From Crocodylus rhombifer (Eukaryota; Chordata; Crocodylia; Crocodylidae): DNA of 64,000 bases. This document shows, in pieces, positions 44,166 to 56,007 of this stretch. The stretch lies in contig JAVSML010021684.1 in assembly GCA_038503035.1 (NCBI GenBank), positions 3,516-67,515 of the forward strand, given 5' to 3'. Position numbers and translations under genes: made by a program. Each line of letters opens with the position of its first letter. Position 1 is the stretch's first letter. The notes under the pieces are model-generated. The model made no database searches, was not told where the DNA came from, and saw only the letters and a program-made list of their open reading frames with translations.

Positions 44166-44388
44166 ATGCAGTCCCATAGAGATAATGGCCCAGAACCCCA
44201 AAGTTACTTAGGTGCCAGTATTTCCAAAATGCCCAATAGCTCTTCCAGAGTTATCTGAGAACACCCATTTTTACACTATTTGTAAATTTGGTGATGCAAC
44301 AAAAAATAAATGAAGTATGTATAATTTAAAAATGGTTGAGTGTAAAACTAAATATATTTGAGAATGTGTTGATTTGTTTCTTTTGTAG

Positions 44389-44480
44389 ATCACAGTAATG
44401 GGTCATTTAATTTGAAAGCCCTTTCTGGAGGCTCTGGTTACAAGTTCGGTGTCCTTGCTAAAATAGTGAATTACATGAAG
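44389..44480 (+). CDS. GTF2E2: GTF2E2 second coding exon, residues 55-85
   Basis: The acceptor TTTCTTTTGTAG and donor AAG|GTAAGT are both strong. Translated in the phase set by the preceding exon it gives [20 protein letters not shown] followed by [10 protein letters not shown]. This matches the end of the serine-rich linker and the first helix of the TFIIE beta core winged-helix domain (about residues 66-146 in the human protein). The 92-base exon ends in phase 0. No internal stop or frameshift is present. Confidence 0.97.
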
Positions 44481-45055
44481 GTAAGTTCTTTTATGTCAAG
44501 CGTAATCTTTTGAAATGTTTATATTTATCCACTTGTAGTCTCAGACATTTAAATAAACTGATGTTTAAGTATAATAGTGATTAAATAATTTAATGAAAAT
44601 GTTTTATTAAATGAAAAAACATCCTTAATAAGAAAAGTGCCATTGTATGTTTCCATTTTAATGTCCTAGTGACTCCAGCTCATAGTTGCTCTGCTGAAAA
44701 GCAGAAAGATGGCTGAAAGTCTTATTAAATAAAAAATGACAACTATTTTCTCGTTGTCTGAAATTCATGAACCACTTTTCCAAGTATTTTTTGATACCCG
44801 CTTCAATGCAAGTTTAGAGACCATTTTGAGTCTTTGTGACTTGGTGCATCAGCATGATAAAACCTCCTGTTTTCTCTGTTGCTTCTCCAATGGCTTTTTT
44901 TCCTTTGAAACATTTTTTAGAAAGCATTTTTTTTCTTTGTCCTCATGGTTTCTGTAAGATATGCATGTCTTACACCATATCCATTTTGCAATAGCACTGT
45001 GCTCATGATAGGTGGTCACATTAAATGCCTTTTATTTCTTGAGAGTGCTTCATTT
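44481..45055 (+). other. GTF2E2: GTF2E2 intron 3, first part
   Basis: AT-rich intron following the GTAAGT donor; nothing recognised. Confidence 0.5.
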
Positions 45056-45059
45056 GCAA

Positions 45060-46760
45060 GTCTTTTTACCACCTGGATCAGAAGGGATCTAGAGGCCAGA
45101 ATTCAGATCTTACATCTTGGGCATATAAATGGAGTTGGCTTCTTATCCAGGAGTGCATGACTGCTGGATTTCTATCTGCGCACAATACCACTTTCCTATT
45201 GGAGGCCACTGATCTCCTGTCCATAAGAAAATCATTGCTGAGCTCAGATCCAAGGACTGTTCCAGAGAGGTCCATGTCTTGGAATTCCTGAAAGAGACCT
45301 GCTTTACTACCTCCTCATCATTCCCATTTTAAGACTGAATTTAAGTTGGTCCCAACAAAACTCAGAAGTGTTTCAGCACTAATTTCACAGAGCCAGCTAA
45401 CAGTATACAAGAAGCATGCTTGCCTAAGGTTTGCCTTGGCACATCACCTTTACCATCTGTTCAAACTAGGACTGGCTATGGTTTTGAATTGCTGAGCTCC
45501 AGTATTTCTGTTGAAATATAATAAGCCCCAACATCCTCTGCATTGTCCAGCCGTTCCAGTGTGTCCTGTGTTTCTTTGGTGGTTCACAGTTCTGAGTGAC
45601 TTGGTTGTGCAGATGAGAACCAGAATTTCTTTTGCTTTCCTTGCTTATACTGACATCAACCATTAGGCCATCAGGCGCAACACATATAGACCTGTGTCCA
45701 GTTCTGGATCTATCAGCACTTCTGATCGATGTCTCTTATCGCATTCTTCCTTTTATTCCAGCAAATACCATGGGCTTTGAATACATGTTCATGTCTCATA
45801 AGAAACAGAGACCTTCCAGAGATCTCTCCAGATATCCCCACTATGACAGTTTTGGCTTTGGTCTTCCCACCCAGCTGGTACTCAAGGCACCCATTCTTCT
45901 ATCTTGACTTCAAAGGCTCTCCCTGATCAGAGCAATGCCTTCCTCTGTTGTTGTTGCAGTTAATTAAAAGACAAACATGTCCACAGCACTCCAAGAGGAG
46001 TCCAAAAAGATGGATCTGTTGAAGACCGCGTGCATTTCTTCAATTAGTTGTAGTTCAGGATGGCTAAGAGACAAGCCCTGTTGGCCTGTTACAGCTTTCA
46101 TATCTTAGCTGCTTATAGTGTTTACTGATATCTGACCACTGAACTTGTGGGATGCATTTGCTGCCCTCCTTTCTGAAGGTTATCTGGTGATCAGAACCAC
46201 TGTACACTAGACAGTCTTGTATCATTCCTTCTGCACCGGGGGCAAGAGCTCAGCCCCGGCTCCTTTCTTCTGGGTTTCTTGTTCCATGTTCTAGGAAGGT
46301 CCTTGTATTATATGCCATTCCCTCTACACATGATCCCATGAGTGCTCTGAAAAGCAAAATAGGACTCTGCATGGTTCTCTCACTGATGGCAGAGACTATT
46401 CAATTTGTAAGACCACTTAAAGAGCTTTTGTTTGCCATCTCAGCTCACTGTCCTCCAGTGGTAAAAGTCTGTCTTCTTCCCTGGGGCAGTCCTGAAATTA
46501 CTCAAAGATCCCATACTGCAAGATCCCGTTCCCTGTTGGGACCTGAACCTAATAGGACTGTCTTTTGAACCTATAGCAAACTGTCTGTTGATTTACCCGC
46601 CGATGAAGATGGCATTCTTGGTGGCAGTCTGGTGTTGATGGTAGAACCTTCAATACTGTTTTTCATGCAGGCAAGTTTTTGCAATCTCATCCCAAGTTTC
46701 TGCCTAAAATGATAGTTTACCCATCTCCAGGTAAACCAACTTCAGATATAGGTGTCTACA
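45060..46760 (+). mobile_element. Decayed DIRS-like retrotransposon (RT to tyrosine recombinase)
   Basis: Phrases appear in the order known for DIRS/Ngaro-type elements: CCTGTGTCCAGTTCTGGATC near 45692 (RPVLDLSAL), GGCTTTGAATACATGTTC near 45773 (FEYMF), then near 46540-46640 TGGGACCTGAACCTAATAGG and ATGGCATTCTTGGTGGCAGT, like the WDLNLVLS and FLVAVTSAR blocks before the recombinase. CATCCCAAGTTTCTGCCTAA near 46687 would correspond to the HPKFLPK block. Every frame is broken. Class assignment rests on remembered motifs, not alignment. Confidence 0.4.
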
Positions 46761-49039
46761 GCTACTTTTCACCAAAGTTTCATTATTTGAGAGCTGAGTC
46801 ATAGACTCATGCTTTGATGTAGAGAGATTCTACTATATAGTGACAGAAGTGAGTGCCTTGCAGATGTCAGGTGTGTAAATACATAGTCCTTTAGCAAAGC
46901 CATTTAAGTCTCCTCAATTCTGATCACCAAGGGCAGGTCCAGTTTCAGTCTCATAGCCCACTTTAATGTTGTCCAGTATCATTTGAACTGTCTTTGGATC
47001 TTTCCTGGCCCTAAATATGGCAATTGAGCTTTGGAAGAGTATGATCTTCCAGCCAAGAATCTCCACGTTTTCTAAGCACTGGCAAGAGCATCAGAGTGAC
47101 CCCTCACCCAGACTAAAAAAAAACCCAACCTGCCCCCCCCCCAAAAACAAAACAAAACAAAACAAAACAAAACAAAAAACCCTTCCTGGCTTAGCTGTGG
47201 CCAACTACCCAGTGTTGCAGAGGAAGGCAGGAAAACTGAAGGGGGCCGAGATTCTCTTAATTTAATAAAACAATCTAAGAATCCCAACCAGAGAATGGTG
47301 GACTTGTGGAGCTGTAACGCCTAGTATGAGGCTACAGCCTGACTTCGCTAAGTGCTTGAAATTGCTTACATACACACACACCGGAGACTTAAGTTGTTAG
47401 CTAACAAGAATATGTTGTAATACAAATGGCAAAAATGAACACATGAACTTGACAGGTTAACAGGTTATTAATTTATATATAGAGAGTCTATGGACACTAC
47501 AATACAGGCAGTCGGAGTAGCAGAAACGCACAAAGAGCCGAATGAATGGCTCTGACCTGTGCTCCACCAGATGGCTGGCACTTGCTCACTGATCTGTGTC
47601 ACAGTTTGTCAGTGGACTGGAGATGCCCTTGCTCCCTGCTTCTCCCTTGTGGAGTTTCATCAGCCTTATCCCTTTAAGTTACTTGGCTCTCCATAACTGA
47701 GGGTGGGGTAATACTTTACCTTCCTTCAGGTGATCCTGCGGGTTGGTCTCCTGCACTGAGATCCAGTTTCCAAAGGCTCCCTCCTCAGAGTCTCCATCGA
47801 TCCAACACCCAGCCAGGCAGACTCACACCCCAACTTTTGATCACATCACGCTGGCAGAGAATCTCTCACCATACCTCAGACACCTGCACTCGCAGAAGCT
47901 CCCCACAGACGCACGCCAAGCGAACCCAACGCATGCACCACACAGCCCCAAAGATGCAAACTCCTTTTTTTCTCAGTGGTCCCACCACTCCTGTCAATTA
48001 CTTGAGTGTCCAATTAATCGGCCAGGAGCAGTACCAATTGTACATCAATCATTCTTATAACCAATCAGCTATGAGAGCAGCTCACCACTGTTACCATTCA
48101 CACCACTGCAGGGATCTTTACTGAGCTTGCTCCACGCGGTGAATGCAGGTCACGGCATCATCAGAGTCCAGAGTTCACTAAATCCAGACGCTTCTCTCCT
48201 GACTCCTAGTCAAAGCAAGCATTGCATCCTCAAGCAGCCTTTCAATTGCCAAAACCAGTGGGGAAGTCAAGGCCAAAAACTGGGGCCAACAAAACCACCT
48301 AAATGCCAATAGCATTCCTCAGGAGAAAAAGACATCTTTGGTCCTTAAAGCCAACCAGCAACCTGCCGCACTACAGACTGGACCTAACAATTGATTTGTA
48401 GTTAAGTTAAATCACTTCTACCTTTTATTGTACTTTTCATCTGAAAAATTTAAAACCATGATTATCAATTGTTGTAAGTCCCTGCTTTTGGTTTTGCTTG
48501 CGGCAAGGATTTTTGTGTGGGTAATACCTTTTATTGGGCCAACTGCATAGTTGGGAGAGGTTTTAAAAGAGCTTTTAACCCCAGGTTCCCAGCCTGCAAG
48601 CTGAGTTGTGCACGTGGGCTCTGCTTTTGATTGGAGCGGCTTTGTGTGACTGTGCAGAATTGGGTCCTAAGATTAAGAGTTCATTTTGGGAGTAGATTTT
48701 TTTAATTATTTTATTTTATTGCCCACACAACATGTTATGGTCTTTGCCCACCCAACCTGTAACTGAATAAGTAATCTCCATGTATTTGGTGCTTTGCATT
48801 GCAGCTTGCTATATTGAATAGTGTTGAACAATTTTTATTGTAAAATAGAAATTTATATTTACTCAACAGAAAATAGATATTTATTCAAATACTGTACATT
48901 CTGATTATTTTTTCAATTTTAAACTGGGATGAGTAAGCCTCCTTTTTTTTTCTTGCTGCAAAGCTTCCCATCTTAATCACTCCTCTAAGTTCATACTTTA
49001 GAAGGTAGTCCAGTTCTAATATTGTATTTATTTTACCAG
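46761..49039. other. GTF2E2: GTF2E2 intron 3, last part
   Basis: Contains an AAAAC pentamer microsatellite (47143-47179), an unclassified repeat-like block at 47300-48400, and at 48505-48570 the phrase TAATACCTTTTATTGGGCCA followed by TAGTTGGGAGAGG, which is the reverse complement of 57090-57140. No gene recognised. Confidence 0.4.
47143..47179. repeat. (AAAAC)n microsatellite
   Basis: About seven tandem AAAAC units after a poly-C run. Confidence 0.9.
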
Positions 49040-49147
49040 ACACGGCACCAGCGTGGTGATACGCATCCACTAACTCTAGAAGAAATTTTGGATGAAACGC
49101 AACATTTAGATATTGGTCTCAAGCAGAAACAATGGTTAATGAGCGAG
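49040..49147 (+). CDS. GTF2E2: GTF2E2 third coding exon, residues 86-121
   Basis: An exon of 108 bases, 36 full codons, starting after TTTTACCAG and ending before GTAAAG. It encodes [20 protein letters not shown], then the stretch with [16 protein letters not shown]. This is the central part of the TFIIE beta winged-helix core (DNA- and TFIIE-alpha-associated in the known complexes). The reading frame is open and joins the neighbouring exons in phase 0. The donor has +4A/+5A/+6G, somewhat weaker than the neighbouring GTAAGT sites. Confidence 0.97.
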
Positions 49148-49574
49148 GTAAAGAAAGCAAATGTTCAGACGCTTAAGAGGCCGGTGAAGAATTAATAATT
49201 ACTTGATTTGTACATATTTGCTTAATGAGAAACACTGTGAACATAGCTATAAGAGTTTTGCTAAAAAGTATCCTTATTTTCACAAAACCGCTGTTGTCTT
49301 AGAGCTCTGAAACTGAAGGGTTTTTTGGTAAAGTCATGAAAAAGTGTACAGAAATGTCGTGTAAACAGTAATCCTGGTATTAATTGAAATGATTCATTAT
49401 TGATGAAATACAATCAGCCAATATTTTTCAAATAATGTTAACGTTCATGTGGTGAATGCAGAACTGATTCAATATTTGAAGATCTTAAATTCACCTTAGT
49501 AAGGATTCCTAGTGCAATAACATGTACATTTATATCTAACTATTGTTCAAGAGGTTTACAATTTTCTCTTATAG
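49148..49574 (+). other. GTF2E2: GTF2E2 intron 4, first part
   Basis: AT-rich intronic sequence after the GTAAAG donor, with no repeats recognised. Reading through the donor gives a stop codon after 14 codons (near 49190). Confidence 0.5.
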
Positions 49575-49801
49575 CAGGGTGTCTCAAACTTTGGGTCGCT
49601 ACCCCCTGGGGAGTCATGAGAAACTTAAAAGAGAGCCACAAACTTCCCAGGGGTACATGTGGTGGCATAGGGAAGTGGTGCGCCGCGGTGGCAGCACAGA
49701 GTGGTGAATGGCAGCGGTAGCTGCTACTTGCAAGCTCCCCGTCCTCCGCTGCCACCATCCAGCACTCAGGGTCATGGTATCACAAAGCTTGAGAACCCCT
49801 G
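49575..49801 (+). mobile_element. hAT-like element, 227 bp
   Basis: Starts CAGGGTGTCTCAAACTTTGG and ends AAGCTTGAGAACCCCTG, well-matched inverted ends. Flanking 8-mers are TCTTATAG (49567-49574) and ACTTATAG (49802-49809), 7 of 8 identical. Non-autonomous. Confidence 0.85.
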
Positions 49802-49809
49802 ACTTATAG

Positions 49810-50519
49810 TAAATCAATCAGTTAAGAACAGAATAGTAGTAGTACTTGAGGATTTACCTTTTTGGTGTTAATCAGTTTCATTGTATACACTTTTTCTTTT
49901 TATGGAAACAAAAGATTTTAACCGAGTTGTTTCTTTTCCACCTTACACACTTAATACCAGATGAGTGCCCTATTTACTCAATTCAAAGACAAGGTTTTTC
50001 CCCATTTAACTGGGGGGAGAGCAGGGCGAAGGGCCTCCCCATGGATCCAAGTACAAGTTGGCAGGGCAGAAGGGGAAGGTAGGTGGCTACTGCAGCTCCA
50101 ACTCTGGCCCTGAGTCGGGACTAGATTTTAGAGCCACATCTGGTGCCCACCCTCACTATCTTTGCAACGGCTGCTGGATGACAGCCGGGACAAAGCAACC
50201 ACGTACTGTGTGCCCCAGGCTGAATTGGGGCTAGAAATACTTTGAAGCCCAATGGGAAGTGGTGGCAGGGACTGGTGAGGCAGAGGCAGCAGCTGTGGGG
50301 GGTGAGGTCTGGGCAGCAAAGTGAGCCAGGCAGTGGGGCAGGCACCAGAGTGTGCAGACAAGGTGTGAGGGAGAAGGTACTGAAGCAGGCAGGTACTGGG
50401 TGGGGGAAGGCAATGGTGGGGAGAAGAGAGCAGGCATCAAGTTGTTGGGAGGACAAGGGTCAGACCACTTGACTTCCCTACCACCTGCCCCTATGCCACT
50501 GCTTGCCCTGCTGCAGTAA
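49810..50519. other. GTF2E2: Intron 4 sequence, GC-rich block
   Basis: 50000-50520 is G-rich, unlike its surroundings, and probably belongs to the same mobile unit as the hairpin repeat that follows, as also seen before 2560 and 60160. No gene. Confidence 0.4.
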
Positions 50520-50730
50520 GGGGAGGGGAGGATGGGGGGGACAAATTTAAAATGACCCTTCTATAAGTTGATTCCACACATAGAAAATTATAAGAAATGC
50601 ATCAGTTTTCCATAGAATATTCCATCTAAATTTAAGACAACCCCCAATAATTAAATTTTATTTTCACAGAATTATTGGGGAGTGGGGTTAAATTGAATCA
50701 TCTTGGAGTCAGGTAAATACAACATTAGCC
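50520..50730. repeat. Hairpin-forming MITE-like repeat, copy 2
   Basis: Contains ATTCCACACATAGAAAATTA and TTTTCCATAGAATATTCC as decayed arms, then AATTATTGGGGAGTGG and a GGTAAATACAACATTAG end, matching the order in the copies at 20641 and 60160. Confidence 0.55.
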
Positions 50731-51946
50731 ATAGTTTTATTTAATAGACTGTATTATAAATATAGGAACAAAGCTTATCAGCAAATGTTACAGCTACATT
50801 AAAAGGGCTCTATGTAGTAATAGCAATATGGCTTTAACAAAAATATCTTGCAACACTCCTTTGAAATTAATACTCTTGTTTAATTTGAGAGACTTGCAGA
50901 AAAACCAACATAAATATTTACAATGAAATCTTGGCCTTGCTTCAAAAATTTGTAAAGGTTCTAACCCTTTAAGCATTGTAACATAAGAGAAAAACTAAAA
51001 AATAACTGAACTAGGAGAATAAAATGTATACAAAATTGTCATTGAATTGATAAGTGATGATAAAGAATGATCAAATGCATAACAGCAAAGTAGCCTGTTA
51101 ACAGGCAACTTATGGCAGTCCAATAATTTAGCTGGTTTATCCAACCTGAGATTTTGTTAGGCTACCAACATTAGATTTCTTTCCTACTACAGTTATATTT
51201 TCCCTCCTTTCTTCTTTCTGCCTCTCTTCTTTTTCTCCTTTCAGGGTCATGCTGGCAGCTGCAGAAGAAACTAAGTAGGGTTGCTCTCTGTTGCAAAAGA
51301 ACTTTAATTGCCTCGTACTGGCTGCACAGCAAAACTGATTAGGAACATAACTTTAATTTTAGTTATCCATGAACCCCTGATCAGTTTCACTCTGAAGCTG
51401 GCATCATAGGTAAAGTCCTACTGTGCAGGAGGACTTCTCTTCTCAATTTCTTCTACAACTGCTGGTGCTGGTTGACACCAGCTGGGGAAGACAAACAGCT
51501 GATTTGTTCATCTCAGGGTAATGTCTTTCACATTTGTGATATCAGTATGAAATCAGTTTAGTATTTTGAGTAGTCTGTTTGCATTTTGTATTCAATAGAA
51601 TCTTTTTAATATTTCCTAGTTCTGTTTTCTGATCACTGTCACTGAAGGGGAGTATTTATAGCTTTTACTAGCACAAGTTCCATGAGTGGCTTTATGGATC
51701 TACCAGCCCAGAGGCATTTTCATAAATGGCACTTCCCTGTTTTGTAATGTAAACAACATTGGTGATGCATTTTGCCTAAACTGGATCTGAGTGCTGGATT
51801 CCAAATCCAGTTCAAAATCAAACTTGTTAATTTTCAACCACAACATGTTGCTGATATGATATCATTGCCAGCTGACGTTTTTATTTTCAGTAAGATAAGC
51901 TACCTGTTTTTTCACCTTAAGTTTAAAACTTATGTCCCTATTACAG
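50731..51946 (+). other. GTF2E2: GTF2E2 intron 4, last part
   Basis: AT-rich; no repeat or gene recognised. A C/T-rich tract before 51240 is the only feature of note. Confidence 0.5.
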
Positions 51947-52129
51947 GCTTTAGTCAACAATCCCAAAATAGAAGTTGTAGATGGGAAATATGCTTTCAAA
52001 CCCAAGTACAATTTGAAAGATAAAAAGGCTCTGCTCAGGCTTTTGGACAAGCATGACCAACGAGGACTGGGAGGAATCCTATTGGAAGATATTGAGGAAG
52101 GGCTGCCCAATGCACAAAAAGCCATAAAG
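51947..52129 (+). CDS. GTF2E2: GTF2E2 fourth coding exon, residues 122-182
   Basis: An exon of 183 bases, 61 codons, with acceptor CTATTACAG and donor AAG|GTAAGT. It begins [20 protein letters not shown], the wing of the first winged helix, and continues through [20 protein letters not shown] into [17 protein letters not shown], the start of the second winged-helix-like region. This is the most conserved part of TFIIE beta and leaves no doubt about identity. There are no frameshifts or stops, and the phase is 0 at both ends. Confidence 0.98.
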
Positions 52130-52239
52130 GTAAGTAACATCTATTACTTGTAAGACAAGGAGCTTGGTCTGTTTAGCTTATCATATGAGTTGGCTTAATC
52201 ATATACAACGTGCCTGCATGGGGGAAAAAGGCAATCAGG

Positions 52240-52490
52240 TGATATCTTTTATTAGATCAACAAGATTTTTGCAAAAAAAAATCTTTAATTACAAGTTTTC
52301 AAACTCCCTTTATCAGGCATTGGAGAAAAGATTATAAATGTCCTTCTGGGTAGAAATGAAAGTTCATATTTCATAGGGTTTCACAGAGGTGTCAATAGAT
52401 GGAAAACTCCTCTGGGCAGTCAGTTCATAGCTGACTCCAATGCCTGATGAAGGGTGTTTGTGCCTGAAAGCTTGCAATGAAAGAAATTAA
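52240..52490. repeat. Foldback repeat with about 45-base arms
   Basis: The arm at 52281-52323 (ending TATCAGGCATTGG) is an imperfect reverse complement of 52437-52485 (starting CCAATGCCTGATGAAGGG), separated by 113 bases. The outer phrase TATCTTTTATTAGATCAACA recurs at 14.3 and 44.1 kb. It could form a long hairpin in RNA or DNA. Confidence 0.75.
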
Positions 52491-54472
52491 AAATAAATAA
52501 CTAAATAAACTTTGCACATCTTTTTGACAGTCTCCTGAAAACTACCGGACTTCAGTCATGTTGCTCAGCTTGATTAAGGCCTTTTGTGTCTGTATACCTA
52601 TTTGCATGCATTTAACCAAAGATATCTTCATAAATTAGTCAAATTCAGCTGCTTCAAATGTATATGTAGACATGATCATTTTGGTTTGCGAGTCATTTAT
52701 TTTAGTTTAGTTAAATCTGGTTTCTTAATCCAGTATTGTGCTTTTTCAGCTAGTGGTGGATCTACAGAGAAGAACAATTTATTCTTACCTGCTGGCTATA
52801 GTAGCTGATCCTTTCATTCCAGGTGTTGATGGTCAATGCTAAAGATCCCAGATATAAATAGAATAGATTTTCCTTTTAGATGCATTCCTAGGAAATTTAC
52901 GTTAAAAATTATGTTAGAGTATATGCTACCACCAAAAAGCCAACACTCAAAAGCGTAAATAAAAATAGTTCCTACATTCTAAAGATCAAGATTTCAGTAG
53001 GATCTGATTGGTCTAATAAACCATGTTCTCACTTCTGAAAGCAAGACCCTATTAAGAAATTAGGTTTCCTCCACAGCAGTCGCAGATTCCTGCAGTAGTG
53101 TTTCTCTTGAATCTCCAGCATAAGCTGGAAGTTTTGAAATGGTTTTGACGTGAAAAGTGTGGGATCCTTGACCTTAATTTTTTGCCATGGCTTCAGCTCT
53201 AGTATTCTTTTGTTTTGTAATAAACATAGACATTTTTTTGCTGCCAGATTTTTTTCAGCATCTTTCCTTTGAAATTCCTTCAGGTTTAGCCAGCAAAGCA
53301 TCAGTGATATGAGCAGACATATAACTTAATCTTTTTTTGTAAGTTCTGCCACCCATAATCCAAAAGCAAGCAGTGCTGCCAGCAGCACTTTTGACATTTC
53401 TGTTAATCTTCTTTAAAGCAAAAGAAAAATCTTGGGATTCAAATAAGGTAACTGATGTTTCTAGCTTTCTGGATTAGGCTGAATTTCTTGTTTACTGGTT
53501 TTATGACCAGAAAATGTTATCTTCTGTTTCTTAGGACTCTGGCACAGGTTACATTTATGGCACAATTCTTGTGTTAATCTTACCATAAATAGTAACTCTG
53601 ATATGCAGTCAGTCAATTTAAGGCACAATAAAATAAGAAACCAGCCACAAAAGCATTTCATGTATGACATGGAACATCTTTTTTTTTTTCTGGCTGACTT
53701 GCATTGTTTTTTAAAATGAACATGCAGCACCCACTGATGCTCTATCCCCTATCCAGACTCTCAGGTGAGCATCATAATTGGGTGTGGGATAGCTTCTGGT
53801 TCCAGGACACAGCCGTCCCCTGTCTGAGCATCAGGACTGGGGCTGCATGGTGCCAGATCCTTACACTCAGCTGAGTGTCAGGATCCCGCATGGGACAGCC
53901 CTGGAGTTGGGAACAGGACTGCCCCCTGTCCAGTCCCAAACCCAGCAGCCCCCTGCTCAGTCCCGGGAGGCAGCCCTGGAGGTCAGATCCAGCGTGCTGG
54001 GTGTTTCTTTAAATGGGTGTGCAGCTGGGAATGAGGGAGCTTCTTCCATCCTCAGCCGCATATGCCTGTTTAAATGGGTGTAAGCAATTAAGGATAAAGG
54101 AGCTCCCCTATTCCCTGCTGTTTCCTCCGGTTGCCTCTTTAATCCAACACAAGCAGTAGAGGATCCCCCCCCATCCCTAGCTGGACTGTTCTGGGTACTG
54201 TGAGCCCACATCAGAAGGCTTCTCCCTTATATCTAGCTTACAGTTCCCAGGGATCTTAAAGGTGGATGGATGTTTATCTAGGACTCCCAGTTGCACTGCA
54301 GCTTTTTAAATATCTGGGGCACTGTAAGCGCAACATCTGGAAAAGGCTGTCTATGCCATGCCATGGTTGTGCCTTCCCTTGCAAAGAAGTCATTTATCCA
54401 TTTTTAAATGAAAATACCATAAACTGCATGCAATTTATGATTTTATTTCATTTTGTTTCATTTGTGGTTGAG
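52491..54472 (+). other. GTF2E2: GTF2E2 intron 5, remaining part
   Basis: Mostly AT-rich and unclassified. 53740-54260 is a GC-richer block with repeated TTTAAATGGGTGT phrases (about 54010 and 54070) that looks like an old repeat. The last 20 bases before the exon have a T-rich tract but end in the atypical GAG. Confidence 0.45.
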
Positions 54473-54566
54473 GCTTTAGGGGACCAGATCATCTTTGTTA
54501 ATCGCCCTGATAAGAAAAAAATTCTTTTCTACAATGACAAGAGTTGCCAGTTTACAGTGGATGAAG
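54473..54566 (+). CDS. GTF2E2: GTF2E2 fifth coding exon, residues 183-213 (last one visible)
   Basis: Encodes [20 protein letters not shown] followed by [11 protein letters not shown], matching the basic DKKK-containing segment of TFIIE beta after the second winged helix. The donor G|GTAAGT is strong and the exon ends in phase 1. The acceptor is unusual: the bases before the exon read GGTTGAG, with G at -3, rare at vertebrate acceptors. Family alignment requires the splice here because AIK is followed directly by ALGDQI. The rest of the protein (about 78 residues in human, starting around EFQKLW) is not found between 54567 and 64000, so the gene runs off the window. Confidence 0.95.
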
Positions 54567-54689
54567 GTAAGTGTTTTCTTTAGATACAAATACTTTCATA
54601 GTAATTGAATTGTATTTGATTTGTTTTAAGCACCTATGCATTTAAGTAACCTTTAGGTATTGTGGCTTCTTGAAACATCTTAATCAAAA

Positions 54690-55620
54690 TGTTAAGTACT
54701 GTATTTTATTGCACACTGAGAATACAGCACACTCCCAAATAACACACAAAAATGGGGAGGGGAGGAGGATTTTTCCAAACCTGGCTGACAGCAAGAAATA
54801 GTGTCCAAGAAGTTGCCATTGTCTTTGCTGTGTCCCCAGTCCAATATTTCTATATGGTCTGCTCCCAATATTCTGCAGAAACCATTGCTCCTTGTGTTAG
54901 TGTTGCCAGATCTTATGCGGTGCATTGCTGTGCTACAGAGCATCTCAGGAGATAACCCATGGTTTGCTTCTCCTGACAAATACACTGGTCGGTTGCATAG
55001 GGTCCCTGTGATTTCATGAGAAAATTGCATCTGCCAAGACCTGCTCTTATTAATCTGTTCAGCCTCTGCAATGTATGCCATTTGTAACGGGAGCTGGATG
55101 CTAACACTGGGGGTAATTCCTTGCTGGCCCCATTCAACAGGTTTGTCTACAGTTTCTCCCATTCTTTTTGCCAGAGGGTGATTTCGATGTGGTCAGTGGT
55201 ATGGCAGGGGGCGAAAAGCTATTTCTTGATGAAAAATGATGGTGCTCTGGTTGATATCCATATAGTGGGTGGTTGTGATCTGACTCTTGTACCTGCCCAT
55301 CAGTATCACCTGCTACTTTCCTCCTGATATAAGGGGGTGCTATGCCAGATAGTGTGTATAGGCAGGGAAGAGGGGTAGGTTTTAGGCAGCCTGTTATAAT
55401 TCTGCATGTATCATTAGGGTGGTGTCAATATGTTTACTGTGACTTGAGCATCCCCAGATGGTGCAGGCATATTCAGCCACAAAGAAACAAAGTGATAAGG
55501 CAGTAGTGCATAGGGTGGCTGAATGGGCTCCCCACTTGGAATTTGCAAGCTTACGCAGATTGTTGATCACAGGAAACTCTTACCTCAGGAAAGAATTTGG
55601 AAACTGTAGCAAATATATAG
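54690..55620 (-). mobile_element. LINE-type polyprotein C-terminal fragment, minus strand
   Basis: A 156-codon minus-strand frame (54692-55162) plus flanking sequence translates to text such as MGETVDKPVEWGQQG, then MQFSHEIT. In the neighbouring frame it gives the cysteine motif CICQEKQTMGYLLRCS, close to the CxCGExQTMxHLLxCP end of many non-LTR retrotransposon proteins, with Tyr in place of His. Further upstream on that strand, sequence like MQNYNRLPKTYP resembles the RIITGCLKPTP block of such proteins. Frames are broken; the family was not determined. Confidence 0.5.
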
Positions 55621-55624
55621 GAAA

Positions 55625-56007
55625 ATATATGACTAGCACATCCTGTATTACATAAAGTTGAAGTGCAGGGTGATAGTTCTTTGGTCTTGACATGGCATAA
55701 TAACATATTTCCATTTGGAAAAAAACCTGTCTTTTCCCTCCTGTTCTTGTTTGTAATATAAAAATATGACTGTGACCCTCAAGCTGATTTATTTTGGAAG
55801 ATGAGGCAGAAAAATTTCTTGTCTCTGTCTTTTATGATCCTTTTTTTTTTTAAATAAACAAAGTGATGTTGTTAAACGTATTTCACATAAAGGTTTTCAT
55901 CTAATCATGCTATGACTGTAAAAACTGTGGAAGAGTCAGGAGCCTCCCTTTTTCTGACAAACTCTTTTAGAAATTGTCCTCAGTGTTTGGAAGCCACAAC
56001 TACAAAA
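55625..56007. other. GTF2E2: Intron 6 spacer
   Basis: AT-rich; nothing recognised. Confidence 0.5.
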
